A DNA stretch of 64,000 bases from Nosema muscidifuracis (taxonomy: Eukaryota > Microsporidia > Nosematidae). The stretch is taken from assembly GCA_028335825.1 (NCBI GenBank), contig JAIOKI010000003.1, forward strand, positions 620,001-684,000. Reading direction: 5' to 3'. The translations under genes and the position numbers were made by a program. A model generated the notes under the pieces. The model saw only the letters and a list, made by a program, of their open reading frames with translations, did no database searches and was not told where the DNA came from. Shown here piece by piece: positions 1-8,729 of this stretch. Positions within the stretch are counted from its first letter, which is position 1. Each line of letters opens with the position of its first letter.

Positions 1-518
1 CTTTTACAATAAAAAGACATTTCTATACAATAATGTGAAAAATCATTAAAATCTACATACCTACTATATATTTTATAAGCATCACTATATTTTCTCATTA
101 AGAAAAATGAATCAGCTTTATTCTTATCATCCATATAATCATTTATTATAAAAGATTTTAGTAAGGAAGTACTTTTTGTAAACAAAGAGGTATCACGAAA
201 TGTACAACATTTTTCATACAATTTTTTCAATAATGTTATGTAAAGATCTGTATCAAATGATGTAATCGGTATGTGATTTACTGATGAAATATCTTCTTGA
301 ACTAAAATAATTGTAACTTCTTTAAATACATAAATTTCATCTTTAAAAATATTTGAAGTTAAATCTTTTCCATATTTTATAGATTCTCCATTCTTTTCCT
401 TAATATTAAACAATCCAGTGGATTTTATCATATCAATTATTCGTCTATGATCACAATCAGTATTATTAAATTTCAATGTAGCATTAATTTTGAATATTGA
501 GGTTAAAAGATCATTCAT
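1..518 (-). CDS. Hypothetical protein, N-terminal part (runs off the window)
   Basis: An open reading frame of at least 172 codons starts at 518 on the minus strand and reaches the left edge without a stop. The start is set by the motif ACCCCTTTCATAATG. The visible protein begins MNDLLTSIFKINATLKFNNT and is a mixed alpha/beta-looking sequence with no signal peptide, membrane segment or motif I recognise. The C-terminus is missing, so family assignment from this window is not possible. It is transcribed in the same direction as the next gene (Rpt1), with about 390 bases of repeat-filled DNA between them. Confidence 0.8.
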   Translation of the reverse strand, partial: MNDLLTSIFKINATLKFNNTDCDHRRIIDMIKSTGLFNIKEKNGESIKYGKDLTSNIFKDEIYVFKEVTIILVQEDISSVNHIPITSFDTDLYITLLKKLYEKCCTFRDTSLFTKSTSLLKSFIINDYMDDKNKADSFFLMRKYSDAYKIYSRYVDFNDFSHYCIEMSFYCK

Positions 519-544
519 TATGAAAGGGGTAAATTTTCAATATA

Positions 545-906
545 AAGGAAGATATGTGTTTATGCTAAAAAAATATAATTTAGATTAATTTGCATAAACT
601 TAATAAATATTTGTATAAAAATAATTTGATATCATTAAGATATTTAGAAAGTAATTTGATAGAAAATAATTTGATAACATTAAGAAATTTTTAAAGAAAG
701 TACCTAATAGAAAATAATTTGATATTGAGAAATTTTTATAATGAAAATAATTTGATAACATTAAGAAATTTTTATAAGAAAATACCTAATAGAAAATAAT
801 TTGATATCATTAAGCTATGAAAATTTTTTATAAGAAAATACATAGAAAATAATTTGATATTGAGAAATTTTTATAAGAAAATAATTTGATATTTTTACAG
901 AAGAAA
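545..906. repeat. Degenerate tandem repeats downstream of Rpt1
   Basis: The gap between the first two genes holds about eight irregular copies of a unit built on AAAATAATTTGATA, alternating with TTAAGAAATTTTTATAAG and AAATACCTAATAG blocks. I see no gene or C-run start motif inside it. Confidence 0.75.
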
Positions 907-907
907 T

Positions 908-2134
908 TTAATTATAAGTAAGATATCTAGGTGTACTTGAAAATTTGGCATATCCTTTTATAACTTTATCAACACTTTTTAAAAAATCATTCTCTGTAGC
1001 TATTTTTCGTCTATCTCTTATTGCAAACATTCCTGCTTCTGTGCAAACACTTCTTAATTCTGCACCAGTTGCATTATTACATAATCTTGCAATAAGTTCA
1101 TATCTAATATCCTTATCAACACTCATAGTCTTAGCATGTATTTTTAAAATAGCTGTTCTGCCTTCTAAATCAGGTAAAGAAAATTCAACTTTTCTATCTA
1201 ATCTTCCAGGTCTTAATAAAGCAGGATCAAGAGTATCAGGTCTGTTAGTAGCCATTAATACTTTAATATTACCACGACTATCAAACCCATCTAATTGATT
1301 AATTAATTCTAACATAGTTCTCTGTACTTCATTATCTCCACTATCTTCAAATCTAGTACCTCCAAAAGCATCAACTTCATCAAAAAAAATTATACAAGCT
1401 TTTCTAGTTTTAGCCATATCAAATATCTCTCTTACCATTCTAGCACCTTCACCAACATATTTTTGTACTAATTCTGATCCAATAACTCTAATAAAACATG
1501 CATCAGTTCTATTAGCTACAGCTCTTGCAAGTAAAGTTTTTCCTGTTCCGGGTGGTCCATATAAAAGTACTCCTTTAGGAGGATCAATTCCTAATTTTAT
1601 AAATTTTTCTGGTTCTAATAAAGGTTTCTCAACTACTTCACGAATCTTTTCAATTTCTTCTTTACATCCTCCTATGTCATTATAAGTTACATCAGGTCTT
1701 TCTTCAACTTGCATTAAAGTTACACTAGCATCAATTTTTCTTGGAAGAGGTTGTAATACTTGATATTTTACTCTATCTACACCAACACGCATACCATCTT
1801 GAATTGATAACCCATCAACTTTTTTACCTTTACCTACTACAAATTTAGCCATTTGTTTAATATTTATCATATATCTGGGCTCTTGATATCCTTCAATAAT
1901 TTTACATATTCTAGCTACTTGAAGACTTTGCTCTCTTTGAGCTCTCTGAGTATCAGCTTGTAAATTCCATGCACTAGGTGGAGCAAGTCCTGTTTCAACT
2001 TCTCTAGTTCCCAGTTTCAATGAAATTGCATCAAATGAATTCTTAATTTGTTGTTCAGTTTCAGTAATCTGATCTGAATAATAGTTTTTACCATAGCTTA
2101 GTATAAGTCCAATCTCACTTTCTTGTAAAGTCAT
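908..2134 (-). CDS. RPT1: 26S proteasome regulatory ATPase Rpt1
   Basis: This is a ring ATPase of the 19S proteasome cap that unfolds substrates and feeds them to the 20S core. The 408-residue protein has an N-terminal helical/OB region, Walker A GPPGTGKT at 193-200, Walker B IIFFDE at 248-253, and the arginine-finger block RPGRLDR at 308-314. The stretch [15 protein letters not shown] and the C-terminal [12 protein letters not shown] single out Rpt1 among the six Rpt subunits. Yeast Rpt1 has 467 residues, so the N-terminus is trimmed. The usual DEIDAIGG is DEVDAFGG here. The start follows ACCCTTATG directly. Rpn8 of the same cap lies at 37.8 kb. Confidence 0.96.
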   Translation of the reverse strand: MTLQESEIGLILSYGKNYYSDQITETEQQIKNSFDAISLKLGTREVETGLAPPSAWNLQADTQRAQREQSLQVARICKIIEGYQEPRYMINIKQMAKFVVGKGKKVDGLSIQDGMRVGVDRVKYQVLQPLPRKIDASVTLMQVEERPDVTYNDIGGCKEEIEKIREVVEKPLLEPEKFIKLGIDPPKGVLLYGPPGTGKTLLARAVANRTDACFIRVIGSELVQKYVGEGARMVREIFDMAKTRKACIIFFDEVDAFGGTRFEDSGDNEVQRTMLELINQLDGFDSRGNIKVLMATNRPDTLDPALLRPGRLDRKVEFSLPDLEGRTAILKIHAKTMSVDKDIRYELIARLCNNATGAELRSVCTEAGMFAIRDRRKIATENDFLKSVDKVIKGYAKFSSTPRYLTYN

Positions 2135-2186
2135 AAGGGTAATTTTTTTTAAAATGTTTTAAGAAAACAACAAGTTTCATATTTGA

Positions 2187-2849
2187 TTATTTATTACACA
2201 ATTTAAAATATTTACCTGCCTTACTCAAATAAATTTCATCTTTTTCTTTTTTAGCATCTTCAATATTCTTGATTTTATAAAATATTTTCTTATTAATATC
2301 ATAAATTCCTTTTCTAGTTACAATCAAGTCACCTGATCCAAATAAAAACTTAGATAAATTTATTAACTCATTTTTATAAGTCAATATATTTTCTTTTACT
2401 AAATATATTTCTGTATCTATAAGCTTAATATAATTTATATTAAATTGGAGATCTTCTAATACTTTAGCATTATAAATTAAATTACCTGATAAATTTAGAA
2501 TGAGTAGATTATCATATTTATCTACACTAAACATATTAATATTTGTATTAATAAGTTTATACTCAAGATTTGTATAATTTGTTTTATATAAAGAATTATT
2601 CTGACAAAGTATGTATAAACAAGATTCTGTATATTCTAATTTCTTAATATCTTCGTCTATACCATCATAGAGATGAAGAAGAGAATAATCGATGGTATTT
2701 ATTAAGCAGATTCTTGTATTATTGAAGATTATATACATAAACTTATCTTTATGTATATGAGTGTAGATTTTATCATATAAATTTATAAAAGAAGAAGTTT
2801 GTATTCTAGTAGAAGAAATAAGTGTGTAATCCTGATTAGTAAAGGACAT
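2187..2849 (-). CDS. Hypothetical protein, beta-propeller-like
   Basis: A 220-residue protein that I do not recognise. Its rhythm of short hydrophobic strands separated by polar turns (for example KFMYIIFNNTRICLINTI, ETEIYLVKEN-type segments) resembles part of a beta-propeller, but no WD signature is visible. The reading frame continues 14 codons further upstream. I chose the internal ATG at 2849 because it sits behind ACCCTTATTCAATG, as at most genes here. No signal peptide or membrane segment is seen. It lies 52 bases upstream of Rpt1 on the same strand. Confidence 0.75.
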   Translation of the reverse strand: MSFTNQDYTLISSTRIQTSSFINLYDKIYTHIHKDKFMYIIFNNTRICLINTIDYSLLHLYDGIDEDIKKLEYTESCLYILCQNNSLYKTNYTNLEYKLINTNINMFSVDKYDNLLILNLSGNLIYNAKVLEDLQFNINYIKLIDTEIYLVKENILTYKNELINLSKFLFGSGDLIVTRKGIYDINKKIFYKIKNIEDAKKEKDEIYLSKAGKYFKLCNK

Positions 2850-2891
2850 TGAATAAGGGTAGTGAATGTAATATTTATAAATATTTAGCAT

Positions 2892-3400
2892 TTATTTATA
2901 GAGAAAAATTCCTTTGATAGGAAATTTTAAGGATGATTCTATAAGTAAAGCTTATAAAATATTCATTGTTTAATTATAAAATCATAAATTTTGATGATTA
3001 TAATAAAATTAACAATAAAATTATCAATTAATTTTTTTGATGGAATTCATATCTATCCCAAAATAAAGACATAGAAATTTTGAATGTCTTATTGATAATA
3101 TCACTAAAAAAAAATTTATTTAATAATAGAAAAATTTCAATCTTAGAATTTTTGTTTTAAATTCTTATTCTATTTCAATAGATTTTATCGAACTATCATC
3201 AACGAAAAGAGCATGAAATATTTTGAAAAACTTTAGAAGATAAGACCTTATTATGTATAAGTCAAAAACAAAGATAGTTCAACTATATTTCCTTATCTAC
3301 AAGAATATGGTTTATAAGATTTAATATTAGATTATTTTTTTAAAACAAATCTTGAAATTAAGGCAATAACCCATTATAAATTTATTTTTATTTCTATAAT
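2892..3400. other. Non-repetitive gene-free block
   Basis: About 500 bases that, unlike most gaps here, carry no obvious tandem repeat. A CCC run stands at 3059-3061, followed by a perfect 7-bp inverted repeat (AAGACAT ... ATGTCTT) and no usable ORF. The block could hold an unrecognised non-coding RNA. I could not match it to U1, U2, U4, U5, U6, U3, SRP or RNase P signature sequences. Confidence 0.4.
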
Positions 3401-3417
3401 AAAGTGATTCGAAATAA

Positions 3418-3585
3418 TTACATTCAATCAATGATTTTTTATATCTATACGGTATTAAATTACATTCAATCAATGATTTTTTATATCAATGCGATATTCA
3501 ATTACATTCAATCAATGATTTTTTATATCAATACGGTATTAAATTACATTCAATCAATGATTTTCTACATTTATTCATATATAAA
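3418..3585. repeat. 42-bp tandem repeat, four copies, next to tRNA-Thr
   Basis: Four near-identical 42-bp units beginning TTACATTCAATCAATG, at 3418, 3460, 3502 and 3544. Because 42 is divisible by three, the array reads through as a 14-residue peptide repeat. That frame has no C-run start motif and runs into the tRNA, so I treat it as non-coding. Confidence 0.85.
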
Positions 3586-3613
3586 TATTATTCTCTGTGA
3601 ATATCTTCTTCAA

Positions 3614-3685
3614 GCCACTGTAGCTCAGTGGTAGAGCGTCAGTCTTGTAAACTGAAGGTCCTGGGTTCGATTCCCAGTCGTGGCA
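3614..3685 (+). tRNA. tRNA-Thr (anticodon UGU)
   Basis: A full cloverleaf: acceptor GCCACTG paired with TCGTGGC plus discriminator A, D-arm GCTC...GAGC, anticodon stem TCAGT/ACTGA around CTTGTAA (anticodon TGT), and T-arm CTGGG-TTCGATT-CCCAG. The sixth acceptor pair (T-C) is mismatched and the seventh is G-T. There is no intron. Confidence 0.93.
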
Positions 3686-3742
3686 TTTTTGGTAAAATTG
3701 TTATTATCTTTAGAATATTTTTCTAAGTTTTTTATCCTTGTA

Positions 3743-4081
3743 ATGATAATTCAGTATATCTTTGTAGTTTCCGATATTAAATCTATAAAGAAAGGTTCTC
3801 TTATAGCCCAAGCATGTCATGCTTCTATCAAAGCTATACATTTATATAAGAATAAAGTAGATACTCAAGAATATCTAAGTGATATTGATAATATGACTAC
3901 AGTGGTCTTAAAGATTAAATATGAAGATATTGACAATATTTCAAACAGCTTAATGGAGCTTGACTTAGTGAAATGGACTGAACAGCCTGAAAATATTGTG
4001 ACTTGTATCGCATTAAGACCATATAAAATTGAAGCATTGAGTCATTACATGGATTTTATTAAGAAATTTAAATTATATTAG
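3743..4081 (+). CDS. PTRHD1-type peptidyl-tRNA hydrolase-like protein
   Basis: A 112-residue protein of the PTH2 fold. The run SLIAQACHASIKAIH followed by WTEQPENIVTCIALRPY and the C-terminal KKFKLY matches human PTRHD1 (GALVAQACHAAT..., WLEQPENIATCIALRPY, LKKFRLF) more closely than the canonical PTH2/Bit1. PTH2 enzymes release stalled peptidyl-tRNA; the substrate of PTRHD1 is not settled. The frame is open back into the tRNA gene, but the only sensible start is the ATG at 3743, 58 bases after the tRNA. The start motif is weak (TCCTTGTAATG). Confidence 0.87.
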   Translation: MIIQYIFVVSDIKSIKKGSLIAQACHASIKAIHLYKNKVDTQEYLSDIDNMTTVVLKIKYEDIDNISNSLMELDLVKWTEQPENIVTCIALRPYKIEALSHYMDFIKKFKLY

Positions 4082-4108
4082 AAAATCAAAAATTTTATTT
4101 GTTTACAT

Positions 4109-4774
4109 TTATTTGTACTCATCTTTCAATGTATAAATACTTTTATGTTCTTTTTTATCAGCATCACATATCTCATTAACTATTTCTTGTATAAAGGCAG
4201 TAGGTTGACCAGTAAAATCTGCCAAATCTCGTACAGTCCAACTTTCATATTTTTCGAATGCATTAAAAATAATATTCATCACTTCATCTTTATCAAGTCT
4301 CTCCCTCTTTTTATCAATAAGCATTTGTTTCCTCTTTCTTGCCAAAAACTCCATCTCACGTAATGAACCCATTTTCTCAGCTCTAACACCTTCATTCATT
4401 GAATCAATAATCTCAGTGCTATTAACTGAACGTTTTGAGACATTCTTTTTGAAATCTATGTATCTTTTGTTAATGACAGGTGTGATTATAAATTCACTAT
4501 CAATTTCCCCTTCAATTGCTGAAAAATCTGGGGTACTAGTTAAAACATACATATTAGATTGTGTTCTATCTACTTTCTTAAGATTATATTCTATAGGTAA
4601 TTTTTCCAAATAGTTAAGTGTCTGATTTATTTTTAATTGAATTCTACCATCATCGTGGAATACTACTTCACCTAAATCACGTTTTCCATTTAAGTTTTGT
4701 ATATATGTTCCAAGAAATTTTGGCATCTTTGTTATGCCAACTTTTTTGTTCTTATTTTTTGTATCTATTTCCAT
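4109..4774 (-). CDS. TFG2: Transcription initiation factor TFIIF subunit beta
   Basis: The small TFIIF subunit (RAP30/Tfg2) binds RNA polymerase II and helps bring it into the preinitiation complex. The 221-residue protein has the N-terminal dimerisation region (KFLGTYIQNLNGKRDLGEV, then FSAIEGEIDSEFIITPV) and a C-terminal winged helix from about residue 155 (RERLDKDEVMNIIFNAFEKYESWTVRDL..., ending SIYTLKDEYK). Human RAP30 has 249 residues. The start at 4774 follows GCCCTTGATCATG; the frame extends 19 codons upstream into DNA that belongs to a duplicated start region. The gene is divergent from the gene at 4901. Confidence 0.9.
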   Translation of the reverse strand: MEIDTKNKNKKVGITKMPKFLGTYIQNLNGKRDLGEVVFHDDGRIQLKINQTLNYLEKLPIEYNLKKVDRTQSNMYVLTSTPDFSAIEGEIDSEFIITPVINKRYIDFKKNVSKRSVNSTEIIDSMNEGVRAEKMGSLREMEFLARKRKQMLIDKKRERLDKDEVMNIIFNAFEKYESWTVRDLADFTGQPTAFIQEIVNEICDADKKEHKSIYTLKDEYK

Positions 4775-4788
4775 GATCAAGGGCAAGA

Positions 4789-4928
4789 CTTTCAAAAATA
4801 TTTTGTCTATTAATTTTTCATTATACCCCACAATTTCAACTAAAAATATAATTCTTCTTTCAAAAATATTTTGTCTATTAATTTTTCATTATACCCCATA
4901 ATGTCAACTAAAAATATAATTCTTCTTT
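4789..4928. repeat. 68-bp tandem duplication of a start region
   Basis: Two head-to-tail copies with exact offset 68: 4789-4856 and 4857-4924, with identity running on to about 4928. Each carries CTTTCAAAAATATTTTGTC and the C-run ATACCCCA. The copies differ at two bases: 4831 versus 4899 (C/T) and 4835 versus 4903 (T/G). The second difference turns the ATG of the downstream copy into ATT in the upstream copy. Confidence 0.93.
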
Positions 4929-5641
4929 CTAAAATAGATTTCTTACCTAATGACACTTATTCATGCACAAAAATAAAATTAATAGCTTTGCATAAGCTTA
5001 TAAGAAAATCTAATGATCAAGATGTAATAAATGGAGTATTTAATAAAATACTTGAAGTTTTTTTAACAAAAAACAAATACATAAAAGATATTTGTATAAT
5101 TATATTTAAAGATATTCATCATAAGATTATTAATTTTGATAATTTAAAAATAATCAGGATGTTTTACCAGAATGATCCTGATGTTACAAAATTAACACTG
5201 AAATTTGTGAAGATATTTTATAAATTTTTTATTGATGATGATATTGTAATTTTTTATGTTCTGAAGAGTAAATGCAAGTACAAGTACAAAGTTATTGATA
5301 AATTGTTCTGTCCAAATATCATCAAATCTAATAATAAAAATATCTTAAAAGATTTGAGTCAATCTGAAATAAAAATTATAACTGACTGTTTGAGATTGAA
5401 AATTGGGAATGAAGAAAAAATTAATAATTTTTTGAAATCTGTCAATAAATATAAATTTAAAACTCTAATAAGATATTTCTGTAAGAAAACTCCTAGACTC
5501 AAAAAATCTGATTATATGTTTGAGATTATTGATTGTGAAATTGGAGCTGATCTGATTTGTAAGATCAATGGATTTAAAGATAGTAGATTGTTTAAGAAAA
5601 TGAAGAAATCTATGAAAAATAAAAATAATGTCATAAATTAA
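4901..5641 (+). CDS. Hypothetical protein, helical-repeat-like
   Basis: A 246-residue, Lys/Ile-rich, largely helical protein; the pattern of paired amphipathic helices recalls ARM/HEAT repeats, but I recognise no family. The start is the ATG behind ACCCCATAATG in the downstream copy of a 68-bp tandem duplication, so the gene has two copies of its presumed core promoter. No signal peptide or membrane segment is visible. It is divergent from TFIIF beta. Confidence 0.8.
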   Translation: MSTKNIILLSKIDFLPNDTYSCTKIKLIALHKLIRKSNDQDVINGVFNKILEVFLTKNKYIKDICIIIFKDIHHKIINFDNLKIIRMFYQNDPDVTKLTLKFVKIFYKFFIDDDIVIFYVLKSKCKYKYKVIDKLFCPNIIKSNNKNILKDLSQSEIKIITDCLRLKIGNEEKINNFLKSVNKYKFKTLIRYFCKKTPRLKKSDYMFEIIDCEIGADLICKINGFKDSRLFKKMKKSMKNKNNVIN

Positions 5642-5749
5642 TTTATAACAAAATAAACTCATTTATTTTGTTATTGTCAAATTAGGTTTACGATTATAAA
5701 TTAATCGAAATTATTTTTTAATTTTATGTTTTTTTGTTGACGTGTTTTA

Positions 5750-6062
5750 AAATTTTATTACAACTTAATAAAATTTGTATGAATAATTTATTTACAACAT
5801 AATGATATTTGTCAAAATAATTTTATCACAACTCAATGAGTTTTATCAAAATAATTTTATTACAACCTAATATAATTTGTCAAACAATTTATTTATAACT
5901 CAATGAGTTTTGTCTAAATAATTTATTTACAATTTAATATGATTTGTAAAATATTTTTATCATAACTTAATGAGATTTATCAAAATAATTTATTTATAAC
6001 TCAATGAGTTTTGTCAAAATAATTTATTTACAACTCAATGAGTTTTGTCTGAATAATTTTAT
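5750..6062. repeat. About ten copies of a ~32-bp repeat
   Basis: Imperfect units of the form ATAATTTATTTACAACTCAATG followed by AGTTTTGTC fill the gap after the gene ending at 5641. No gene or C-run start lies within it. Confidence 0.85.
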
Positions 6063-6151
6063 GACTAAATATATTTTGTTTACCTGTCAAAAACTTGTAA
6101 TTTAAATTAAAATCAAACCATGTTTATTTAAAAAAAAATTAAAATCACCCT

Positions 6152-6265
6152 ATGAACAAACACGAATTTAATAGATGTACTTATTTTTCACTTATTGTTA
6201 TTGCTGTTACTATAGTAAACTTTTTTGTACAACTAACTTTAACTAAGAAATATGATTTTAATTAG
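6152..6265 (+). CDS. Small single-span membrane protein, 37 residues
   Basis: A 37-codon frame behind TCACCCTATG. It encodes a short polar N-terminus (MNKHEFNRCTYF), one hydrophobic span (SLIVIAVTIVNFFVQLTL) and a short basic tail (TKKYDFN). The size and design resemble the tiny ER membrane subunits such as Ost4 (36 residues in yeast), but the sequence is too short for me to name. The support is the start motif, the clean membrane span, and its position in the only non-repetitive part of this gap. Confidence 0.55.
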   Translation: MNKHEFNRCTYFSLIVIAVTIVNFFVQLTLTKKYDFN

Positions 6266-6411
6266 TATGGCGGGTTATAAAATAGATGGAATAGATTCTT
6301 ATATTATCAATTAAATGTTTATTTATTACTTTTTAAGACATATATCTTCTTAGTATACATCAATTAAGATAGATTTTTTAAGTGTCAAATTTTTGGTTTT
6401 TTTTCATCCTA

Positions 6412-7116
6412 ATGGAAGAAGTTAAATTCGATGAAAAAGATTTCAAATATCAATTTTCAGAAACAAGCACTCTTCTTGTATATTTCCCTAAGTATAGAGA
6501 GAAATATATAGAACAAGTTAGTAAGTATATAATTAAAGCTTTGGAAAATAAAAAGATATCTTGTAATATAGATATGAATGAAAGAAGTATAGAAATCTCT
6601 ACCAATAAAAAGACACGTGACCCCTTTATTTTTATAAAAGCTTGCGATTTTATTCGACTTGTCTCTAAAAATGTTGAAGTAGAAATAGCAATGAAAGTTC
6701 TTGAAGATGAATATAGTGGAGAAATTATTGATATTAGAAAAATGGTAAAAAGTGAGAAAGTATTTATTAAAAGAAGAGATAGACTCATAGGTAAAAATAG
6801 TATGGTACTTAAAGCTCTTAAAATGATTAGTAAATGTAATATTATAATTACAGGTAAGAATATTGGAGTAGTTGGATCTTATGATGGTCTTAGTATAGTA
6901 AAACAAATAGTAGTAGATTGTATGAGTAATAACAAACATCCAATATACGAATTAAAGAAATTAATCGTGAAGAACAAATTAGAAGAAGAGAAGGATATGG
7001 AAAATGAAGATTGGAAACGACATATACCAGATTATAAGAAGAAAAATGTTAAGAAAAAAAATAAAAAAGTTGAAAAGGCTATTTCTGAATCTTGTGAAAA
7101 TGAAGAAGAAGAATAA
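6412..7116 (+). CDS. KRR1: KRR1-type small-subunit processome protein
   Basis: Krr1 is a nucleolar KH-domain protein needed for 18S rRNA processing and 40S assembly. The 234-residue protein shows the family hallmarks FPKYREKYI, KACDFIRLVSKNV..AMKVLEDE and KRRDRLIGKNSMVLKALKMISKCNI (KH domain, residues about 110-175), followed by HPIYELKKLIVK and a Lys/Glu-rich tail. Yeast Krr1 has 316 residues; the basic tail is shortened. An upstream extension of ten codons has no ATG. The start at 6412 follows a weak motif, ATCCTAATG. Confidence 0.93.
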   Translation: MEEVKFDEKDFKYQFSETSTLLVYFPKYREKYIEQVSKYIIKALENKKISCNIDMNERSIEISTNKKTRDPFIFIKACDFIRLVSKNVEVEIAMKVLEDEYSGEIIDIRKMVKSEKVFIKRRDRLIGKNSMVLKALKMISKCNIIITGKNIGVVGSYDGLSIVKQIVVDCMSNNKHPIYELKKLIVKNKLEEEKDMENEDWKRHIPDYKKKNVKKKNKKVEKAISESCENEEEE

Positions 7117-7197
7117 ATCTGATAAAAAAATTTATTGATTAAAATTTTAATTTAATTAAAAATCATTTGTTGCAATTTAAACAAAGTTGTTTTATAA

Positions 7198-8139
7198 TTA
7201 AACTTTTTCTTCCTCAATACTATCTAATAAATTATAATATGATATAATACTATAATAGATCTCTATATAAAACATGTGTAAATCTAAAAAGAAGAGAAAT
7301 TTTTCATAATCTCCAAAAAACTTCAATTTTAAAAAATTATCCACTATATAAATTATAACAGCAGTATAAGGATAAAATATCCACCTTATATTGATCTTAT
7401 ACCTTATTTTTATTTTTTTTAAATTATTTACTGATTCATAGTATGAGGTATTATTCATTATAGAATACATGACTATGTAATTCTCTAATTCTGGGGAAAT
7501 ATATAAAAAAGATAGAGGTTTCATTAATGATGCCATAACTGTACTTCCTTTACTTGTTATTCTTATAAGGATATTTTCTAGATATCCGATATCAGGTTTG
7601 AATAATAATAAAATAACATTTACAGAAATCATCTTAATAGAATTAAAAGCCATCAAAATATTCATAAATATAAAGACTAATAATTTGAATCCTTTGTAAT
7701 TTATATTAAGGACCAATTCTAAGACAGTAATTGATATAAATAGATTCAAAATATTATAAATAGAATAATAAAGAAGAATAAAGAATTTCGAAAGAATTAA
7801 ATTCATAAAACGAAAATCTCCACAATATTCATCATCGTAAAATAAATAGCACCCAAGGAGAAAAATATAAAATATATTAAAATAGGAAATGCATAAAATT
7901 GATATAAAAATTAATACTATAAATAATTTCGAATAGCATAAATACATAAAAATCATGAAAAATATTGAAGAAAAACCTACTACAATCATTTTCAAAATAT
8001 CAACAAGTGTGTCATAAAAATCTATAGTAAAGATAAGCTCTAATGTTAAATGCTTTTTGTTATCTTTGTATAAGTAATAACCAAGATAGAATTCTACTAA
8101 TATTGATACAAAATCAAAAATTTGATATTTATTTAGCAT
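7198..8139 (-). CDS. Multi-pass membrane protein of unknown function
   Basis: A 313-residue protein with about six to eight hydrophobic spans (for example IVVGFSSIFFMIFMYLCY, LFIVLIFISILCISYFNIFY, LLVFIFMNILMAFNSI) and a Glu-rich C-terminal end, SIEEEKV. I do not recognise the family; the stretch ITSKGSTVMASLMKPLSFLY between the spans may be useful for a search. The start is the ATG at 8139 behind TCCCTTTTATG, six codons inside the longest frame. Confidence 0.8.
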   Translation of the reverse strand: MLNKYQIFDFVSILVEFYLGYYLYKDNKKHLTLELIFTIDFYDTLVDILKMIVVGFSSIFFMIFMYLCYSKLFIVLIFISILCISYFNIFYIFLLGCYLFYDDEYCGDFRFMNLILSKFFILLYYSIYNILNLFISITVLELVLNINYKGFKLLVFIFMNILMAFNSIKMISVNVILLLFKPDIGYLENILIRITSKGSTVMASLMKPLSFLYISPELENYIVMYSIMNNTSYYESVNNLKKIKIRYKINIRWIFYPYTAVIIYIVDNFLKLKFFGDYEKFLFFLDLHMFYIEIYYSIISYYNLLDSIEEEKV

Positions 8140-8237
8140 AAAAGGGATTTCTTTCAATCAAGTTTTTAAAAATAATTTAAAAATGTTTAACACTAAAACA
8201 TCTAGGCTCTAATAAAAAAAGAATTTTATGTTACCTT

Positions 8238-8431
8238 AAGAATTATAAATGTAACAGTATTTCCCTATAGGAAAGACCTTAAAAATATGCTAGTTTGGAA
8301 CATGAATTATTAGATTTTTTGTAGTCATAAGAATTATAAATATGATGAAATTAAATATAACAGTATTTCCCTTTAGGAAAGGCCTTAACAATATGCTAGT
8401 TTAGAACATGAATTATTAGATTTTTTTAGTC
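8238..8431. repeat. ~100-bp direct repeat with a conserved small hairpin
   Basis: Two copies (about 8238-8325 and 8329-8431) share AAGAATTATAAAT, AACAGTATTTCCCT, AGGAAAG, CCTTAA and ATATGCTAGTTT, then GAACATGAATTATTAG. The second copy has an extra 15 bases near its start. Both keep the inverted repeat TTTCC-N5-GGAAA. No ORF of note lies in either copy. Confidence 0.8.
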
Positions 8432-8729
8432 AAGTTACTTTTCTCACAGATACTAATAAATTTTATCATAGTAAAAGATGAATATTATGTAAGATCTAAT
8501 AATAGTTTTTTAATCGACAGAAATTATGAAATTATAATATCAATAAGGAATAATTAGTACTATTATCGATAAACAAAGTGTTAAAATTCTATTTTTTTCA
8601 TGACAAAAAAAGATGGAATTCTTCTAAATTTTTTAGTAATGATTTTAAGATAAAATAGAAAATATTTGCAAAATCAAATTTGAAACATTATAACATTTTT
8701 TTCATTTGAAAAAAATATCCACCCTTATA
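8432..8729. other. Non-repetitive gap before topoisomerase II
   Basis: About 300 bases with no tandem repeat, no C-run except the topoisomerase start motif at the right end, and no ORF of note. I see nothing I can name in it. Confidence 0.5.

Noticed and set aside
3100-3290. Minus-strand TGATGA-like sequence as a second C/D snoRNA
   Set aside because: No D box at a suitable distance and no terminal stem.
3404-3634. Frame with a 14-residue repeat (NYIQSMIFYI...)
   Set aside because: It comes from the 42-bp tandem repeat, has no C-run start, and runs into tRNA-Thr.
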